Source: Planctomycetota bacterium (GTDB lineage: Bacteria; Planctomycetota; UBA8742; UBA2392). From it: a DNA stretch of 64,000 nt. The stretch spans positions 1,860,001 through 1,924,000 of the forward strand of contig JADKGX010000001.1 in assembly GCA_016722065.1 (NCBI GenBank), in the 5' to 3' direction. Every line of letters starts with the position of its first letter. Positions within the stretch are counted from its first letter, which is position 1. Of this stretch, positions 60,071-64,000 are shown one piece after another. A program made the position numbers and the translations under genes. The notes under the pieces were generated by a model. It had not been told where the DNA came from and ran no database searches. It was given only the letters and a program-made list of their open reading frames with translations.

Positions 60071-62380
60071 CTACTTTTCCTTGCCGTTTTTTTCTTTCTC
60101 TTCTTTCTCTTTCTTTTCGCGCTCCTCTTTCTCCTTCTTTTCCTTTTCGATGCGCTCTTTTTCGGCCTTTTCGCGCTCGATTCGTTCTTTCTCGATGCGA
60201 TCCTTCTCGGCCTTTTCGCGCTCGGCTTTCTCTTTCTCAAGGCGATCTTTCTCAGCCTGCTCTTTCTCTACACGTTCGCGCTCCGCCTTCTCTCGACGCT
60301 CTTTCTCCAGGCGGTCCTTTTCGGCCTTCTCTTTCTCTACCCGTTCACGCTCGGCTTTTTCTTTCTCGAGGCGGTCCTTCTCGGCCTTTTCTTTCTCTAT
60401 GCGTTCGCGTTCGGCCTTCTCCTTCTTTTCGCGGTCTTCGCGGTCACGCTTTTCTTGCTCCAGGCGGTCTTTCTCAGCCTTCTCTTTCTCTACGCGCTCG
60501 CGCTCGGCCTTTTCTTTCTTTTCACGTTCTTCGCGGTCACGCTTCTCCAGTTCTAGGCGAGCTTTTTCGGCCTTCTCACGTTCGGCCTTTTCCTTCTCCA
60601 GACGGTCTTTCTCGGCCTTTTCGCGTTCGGCCTTTTCTTTCTCCAGGCGGTCCTTTTCGGCCTTCTCTTTCTCTACGCGTTCCCGCTCGGCTTTCTCACG
60701 ACGTTCCTTCTCGACGCGGTCCTTCTCGGCTTTTTCGCGTTCGGCCTTTTCTTTCTCTACACGGTCGCGTTCGGCCTTTTCCTTCTCTAGGCGGTCTTTC
60801 TCGGCCTTTTCCTTCTCTACGCGCTCGCGCTCCGCCTTCTCACGCCGTTCCTTCTCGACGCGGTCCTTCTCGGCTTTTTCGCGTTCGGCCTTTTCCTTCT
60901 CCAGACGGTCTTTCTCGGCCTTTTCTTTCTCTACGCGCTCGCGCTCCGCCTTCTCACGACGTTCCTTCTCGACGCGATCCTTCTCGGCTTTTTCGCGTTC
61001 GGCCTTTTCCTTCTCTAGGCGATCCTTCTCAGCCTTTTCCTTCTCTACGCGCTCGCGCTCCGCCTTCTCACGACGTTCCTTCTCGACGCGGTCCTTCTCA
61101 GTCTTCTCGCGTTCGGCCTTTTCCTTCTCCAGGCGGTCCTTTTCGGCCCTCTCTTTCTCTACCCGTTCGCGCTCTGCCTTCTCACGACGTTCCTTCTCGA
61201 CGCGGTCCTTCTCAGTCTTCTCACGTTCGGCCTTTTCTCTTTCCAGCCGGTCTTTCTCAGCCTTCTCTTTCTCTACACGGTCGCGTTCGGCCTTTTCCTT
61301 CTCCAGGCGATCCTTCTCAGCCTTCTCCTTCTCTGCGCGCTCGCGCTCCGCCTTCTCACGACGTTCCTTCTCCAGACGGTCTTTTTCGGCCTTCTCACGC
61401 CGTTCCTTCTCCAGACGGTCCTTCTCTAGACGATCCTTTTCGGCCTTTTCGCGTTCCTGGCGTTCTTGTTCTTCCCTTTCCTTCTCGGCCTTGTCTTTCT
61501 TTACGCGGGGCCGGTACACCACCACCTTTTGGCCGTCATCGCGCTTGTCGGGCGCGCCTTTGTGGTCTTTGGCGTCATCGATCTTGCGGCGTGGCGGTTG
61601 CTTGCCAACGAACTTCTCGGCCTCGTCAAAGTGAATGCAGTCGTTCATGGGCCGGTCTTTGACCACCGTCAGGCTGCCCCGCACGCTGCACTGGCGCAGG
61701 ATTGCGCGGGTCTGGCGGCTGTGCTGCACCACCAGGTAGAGGTTCGCCGCCGTGAAGTACCGGTGTTCGACAAACACCCAGCCCAGCTCATTGATCTCAA
61801 TCTCCCAGCGCACGTCCTGGGTGCGAATGCCACCGCTGGAAGACCAGCGGCAGGCCGGGGGCAGGGCCGACCAGCCCACATAGCCACCCCCTTCGCGCCA
61901 GACCACCCACCCGCCGCTCCATTCATAGCCCGGCACCCAGTGCCAATGGCGGTTCAGGTAGGTCCAGCGGCCGTAGTGTTCGCAGGCCCAGCCCCACTGG
62001 TAATCGGAGACCCAGTACCAGCCGTAATCATCCAGCCAGACCCAATGGCCGTGGCTGTAGGGGCGCCAGTCGTCGTCAAGATCGCTGGGGCGCCAGCATT
62101 GGCCCAGGCCTTCAACCTCCACCCAGGTGCCATAGGGCGCCAGGGGCTCATGAAACTGGGTGATTTCGATTTCAACGTAAACGGGTTCCGGTTCAGGCCG
62201 TGGCTCTGGTTCTCGCCTTGGCTGGGGTTCGCGTCTTGGTTCTGGTTCGCGCCGTGGTTCTGGTTCCGGTTGAGGCTGACGGTCTGTTTCGACGTACACC
62301 GTGCGCGTGTAGCAGCCACTGCCGGCCACCAGCGCCAGCATGGTTACTAACGTAAGCGCAATCGTCTTGCCCAGTTTCAT
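60071..62380 (-). CDS. Lipoprotein with Trp/Tyr-rich domain and about 475-residue charged helix
   Basis: 769 residues from the ATG at 62380, with GGAGA six bases upstream; the ATG at 62386 abuts that site. A signal and Cys23 (LALVAGSGC) mark a probable lipoprotein. A PEPR-type repeat linker spans about 35-66. Residues 68-240 are a Trp/Tyr-rich domain (HWVWLDDYGWYWVSDYQWGW; GGYVGWSALPPACRW), like WxxDYxW domains in exported proteins of unknown function. From about 295 to the end the sequence is almost only E, K, R, A, D with repeats of AEKDRLEKE and AERERVEKE in 38-residue units. The i to i+4 charge pattern predicts a single alpha-helix, roughly 70 nm if continuous. Function unknown; a stalk or spacer is inferred. 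Confidence 0.85.
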   Translation of the reverse strand: MKLGKTIALTLVTMLALVAGSGCYTRTVYVETDRQPQPEPEPRREPEPRREPQPRREPEPRPEPEPVYVEIEITQFHEPLAPYGTWVEVEGLGQCWRPSDLDDDWRPYSHGHWVWLDDYGWYWVSDYQWGWACEHYGRWTYLNRHWHWVPGYEWSGGWVVWREGGGYVGWSALPPACRWSSSGGIRTQDVRWEIEINELGWVFVEHRYFTAANLYLVVQHSRQTRAILRQCSVRGSLTVVKDRPMNDCIHFDEAEKFVGKQPPRRKIDDAKDHKGAPDKRDDGQKVVVYRPRVKKDKAEKEREEQERQEREKAEKDRLEKDRLEKERREKAEKDRLEKERREKAERERAEKEKAEKDRLEKEKAERDRVEKEKAEKDRLEREKAEREKTEKDRVEKERREKAERERVEKERAEKDRLEKEKAEREKTEKDRVEKERREKAERERVEKEKAEKDRLEKEKAEREKAEKDRVEKERREKAERERVEKEKAEKDRLEKEKAEREKAEKDRVEKERREKAERERVEKEKAEKDRLEKEKAERDRVEKEKAEREKAEKDRVEKERREKAERERVEKEKAEKDRLEKEKAEREKAEKDRLEKEKAEREKAEKARLELEKRDREEREKKEKAERERVEKEKAEKDRLEQEKRDREDREKKEKAERERIEKEKAEKDRLEKEKAERERVEKEKAEKDRLEKERREKAERERVEKEQAEKDRLEKEKAEREKAEKDRIEKERIEREKAEKERIEKEKKEKEEREKKEKEEKEKNGKEK
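60140..61500. repeat. Internal tandem repeat coding the charged helix
   Basis: Units of 114 nt (38 codons), with shorter 21- to 30-nt sub-repeats, tile the 3' part of the lipoprotein gene. The array creates long open frames on the plus strand (Ser/Arg/Phe-rich) that are not genes. Confidence 0.85.
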
Positions 62381-63057
62381 GATCATTCTCCGTGATACAG
62401 CCCACCGCGTTGGCGGCCCCAACCAGCGCCGCGATCATATCCAGTTTGCTGGCACCAAGACCCGCAAAGCCGTTACAGGCTAGACGCGGCCAGTGGCAAC
62501 GGGTTGCAGCCAAAAATCCGGCACCAGCAGTGGCTTGGCGCGGTGCGCCATGAACGAGTGCCACCAGAGTCACAGTGCGTCTACCGAAGTGGCGTTCTCT
62601 GCGTCACTTAGGGCAATGTTGACCTCACCGTGAGGCGGCTTGCGCCTGTCCGCGGGGCCTGTGCCTTTTTGGAATCCTCGGGGGCTCATTGAGCGCTTCG
62701 GCCCGGGGCCCGGCAATTCGGCAAAGGCAAAGTCAAGCGGCCTGACGCTTCAGGCGGGCTGGGCCCGGCCACCTGGGTAGCACAAAGCCCATGCGGCCGG
62801 CTAGAATGAAGCCAGCGGGCTCCGGCACCAAGACGCAGCGGGCAGTGTGCAGCCATACGGCGCTTCAACAATGGCTATAAGAATGGCGTAGAAAAGTAGC
62901 CCGACCCCTTTGCAGTTCCCCACTTGGAAAGGGAGTGCCGACAGCATCCATGACGTCGATAGCAGAGATGGCGGTGTTAGTGTATCAGGAATTCCAAAAG
63001 GGCAGACACAACCCGACGGACGAGATCGTTAGGGATTGATTGCAACGGGTGGCGAAT
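62381..63057. other. Gene-free stretch
   Basis: 677 bp between the helix lipoprotein and the next lipoprotein. Reading both strands I see no ORF with a start, ribosome site and plausible composition. It holds GC-rich foldback-prone sequence near 62690-62780 (CTTCGGCCCGGGGCCCGGC) and falls in GC toward the right. It is probably the promoter region for the leftward gene plus decayed sequence. Confidence 0.5.
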
Positions 63058-63573
63058 ATGCGCGTTTTGATCGCGAGTGCAGTTGTTGCTCTACTCATAA
63101 TCGGATGCAGCTCCTGCAAAGTCCAGACCTTCCAAGCCGAGCGTGGCGACGCAGAGGGCTGGCACACGGACGCATTGCACACAGAGCAGCTCATAGACCG
63201 GCTTGCCTCCCTTGACGATGTTCATCCCCACAAGAAGAATTGGAGCGAAGTGTTCACAACATTGTGCACGCTCGATCGACCAGCAGAGCTGTTCGTAATC
63301 TCCGCGCATCTGTTCGATTCTCGACAGACAGCTGAAGTTCAGGCCGTCGATTCTGGGCTTGGCGCAGGAGCTGTTCCATATGTTATCGGAGACGCCCTAT
63401 TCTTCGCATTCCTTTCCCACTTCTATGATCCCAGCCATTACATGGACCGCTCTTTCGCCCCATATCTCACATCCAAGGAGTCTGCTAGGGCATTCATGTG
63501 GACTTTCAAGTTCAGTTTGCCAGCGATGTTAGATCAGTTCGTGTCTGACAAGCAACAATCGCGAGCAGACTGA
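63058..63573 (+). CDS. Small lipoprotein, hypothetical, less GC-rich than its neighbours
   Basis: 171 residues from the ATG at 63058. A signal with lipobox (ASAVVALLIIGC) is followed by a helical domain (ALHTEQLIDRLASLDDVHPH; KKNWSEVFTTLCTLDRPAEL; LFFAFLSHFYDPSHYMDRSF). Not recognised. Its codons use more A and T than other genes here, and an IS remnant follows within 100 bp, so acquisition by transfer is plausible. An in-frame TTG at 63040 precedes the ATG but adds no signal features. Confidence 0.65.
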   Translation: MRVLIASAVVALLIIGCSSCKVQTFQAERGDAEGWHTDALHTEQLIDRLASLDDVHPHKKNWSEVFTTLCTLDRPAELFVISAHLFDSRQTAEVQAVDSGLGAGAVPYVIGDALFFAFLSHFYDPSHYMDRSFAPYLTSKESARAFMWTFKFSLPAMLDQFVSDKQQSRAD

Positions 63574-63654
63574 GCCGGATGAAACAGAACGATGCTGGCA
63601 AGGATCCTTTTTCGTACCAGTTCGAAGTAGAGTTTCTTCCTCGTTGATGGCCGT

Positions 63655-64000
63655 CACGACGCTGTGGCGGCCTTGTTCTTTCTTGCTGCGCAGTCCTTCG
63701 GGGTCATCTAGCCGATCCCGCTGTGGATGCGTCCTTCGTTGTACCAGCGTCGGTGCTCTCCCAGGATCACGCGTGCTTCCTTGAGACCTGAGAAGAGCTG
63801 ACGGTTGAGCAGCTCGTCCCTCAGCCGGCTTTTCAAGCTCTCGATGTAGCCGTTCTCCCATGGGCTGCCCGGTTCCACGAACAGGGTTTGCGTGCCTCGC
63901 TTGGCCAGCCACTCCTTGACCGCCTTGGCTACGAACTCCGGGCCGTTGTCGTTGCGGATGTGGGCTGGTGCTCCTCTTTCCTTGATGACCTTCTCCAAGG
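63655..64000 (-). pseudogene. IS3-family transposase (DDE, OrfB C-terminal part) with nonsense codon
   Basis: The visible part is the end of an rve integrase core: RNDNGPEFVAKAVKEW (second Asp) and SPWENGYIESLKSRLRDELL (Glu), then NEGRIHSGIG. A TAG follows at 63710-63708, but the same frame continues MTPKDCAARKNKAATAS to a TGA at 63655. This matches the usual IS3 ending (HSxLGYxTPAEFAA), so a Tyr codon has probably become TAG. The 5' end lies beyond the window. The transposase is likely inactive unless readthrough occurs. No terminal inverted repeat could be identified with confidence. Confidence 0.85.

Noticed and set aside
59958..61662. Two long plus-strand frames (Ser/Arg/Phe-rich and Arg/Pro/Ser-rich)
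   Set aside because: They are the antisense of the E/K/R repeat in the lipoprotein gene and mirror its periodicity. They have no ribosome site or family features.
62381..63057. Several short frames (for example 62686-62871)
   Set aside because: Low-complexity or antisense-like products, no ribosome sites and no start support.

Overview
The window is dense, high-GC bacterial chromosome with short intergenic gaps. The encoded cell is diderm: there are two porin- or barrel-type outer-membrane proteins plus a third whose gene is interrupted, and several lipoproteins. Giant Pst permease subunits, an ECF-type sigma factor with a C-terminal extension, HEAT-repeat and charged-repeat proteins, and dispersed 'ATCCGTG' intergenic repeats would fit Planctomycetota or a related uncultured lineage. 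That placement is inference, not proof. Almost all genes are housekeeping or core metabolism. The only mobile-element sequence is a broken IS3-type transposase at the right edge, next to a less GC-rich lipoprotein gene.

Layout. 1-2.9 kb: end of an X-Pro aminopeptidase gene, then a repeat-flanked hypothetical gene. 3-5.7 kb: gatA/gatC (minus) and signal peptidase I. 5.7-13.3 kb: phosphate operon pstS-pstC-pstA-pstB behind a Pho-box-like direct repeat. 13.3-23.9 kb: ComM-type ATPase, NAD(P)-binding protein, SulP transporter, DegT aminotransferase, two secreted proteins, ArgS. 24-28.5 kb: a small portal-like gene with an EF-hand lipoprotein, a secreted hydrolase, tRNA-Leu and another exported protein. 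28.6-37.6 kb: acyl-CoA dehydrogenase, Ada, DHH phosphoesterase, TatD, QueE and the sigma factor. 37.7-42.7 kb: phosphate-type porin and a pyrimidine operon (pyrB, a hydrolase, pseudo-pyrC). 42.7-46.5 kb: PLPHP, panD, rph, GGDEF protein, polysaccharide deacetylase, RsbW-like kinase. 46.8-52.5 kb: MobB-like GTPase, PilB/GspE ATPase, ElbB, MoaC, RNase D. 52.5-55.8 kb: HMA lipoprotein, two interrupted envelope genes, a MerR regulator and a TIM-barrel protein. 55.9-64 kb: tRNA-Gln, HxlR/aldo-keto reductase pair, HEAT protein, siroheme enzyme, RidA-like protein, a lipoprotein with a very long charged helix, and the IS remnant.

Most notable. (1) The pyrB leader reads as a 28-codon peptide ORF overlapping a perfect intrinsic terminator and then the pyrB start (ATGA), with a plausible promoter upstream: a pyrL-like attenuator. 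It controls an operon whose dihydroorotase has lost catalytic residues. (2) At 53.1 kb a lipoprotein frame stops at GAC-TGA and resumes in the same frame 30 nt later after an identical CATGGAC, so it is either decay or a translational-bypass candidate. The gene just upstream in the same operon has an in-frame TGA inside its signal peptide. (3) A truncated portal-like gene sits with a lipoprotein in otherwise non-phage DNA. (4) A lipoprotein carries about 475 residues of E/K/R repeat predicted to form a single alpha-helix.
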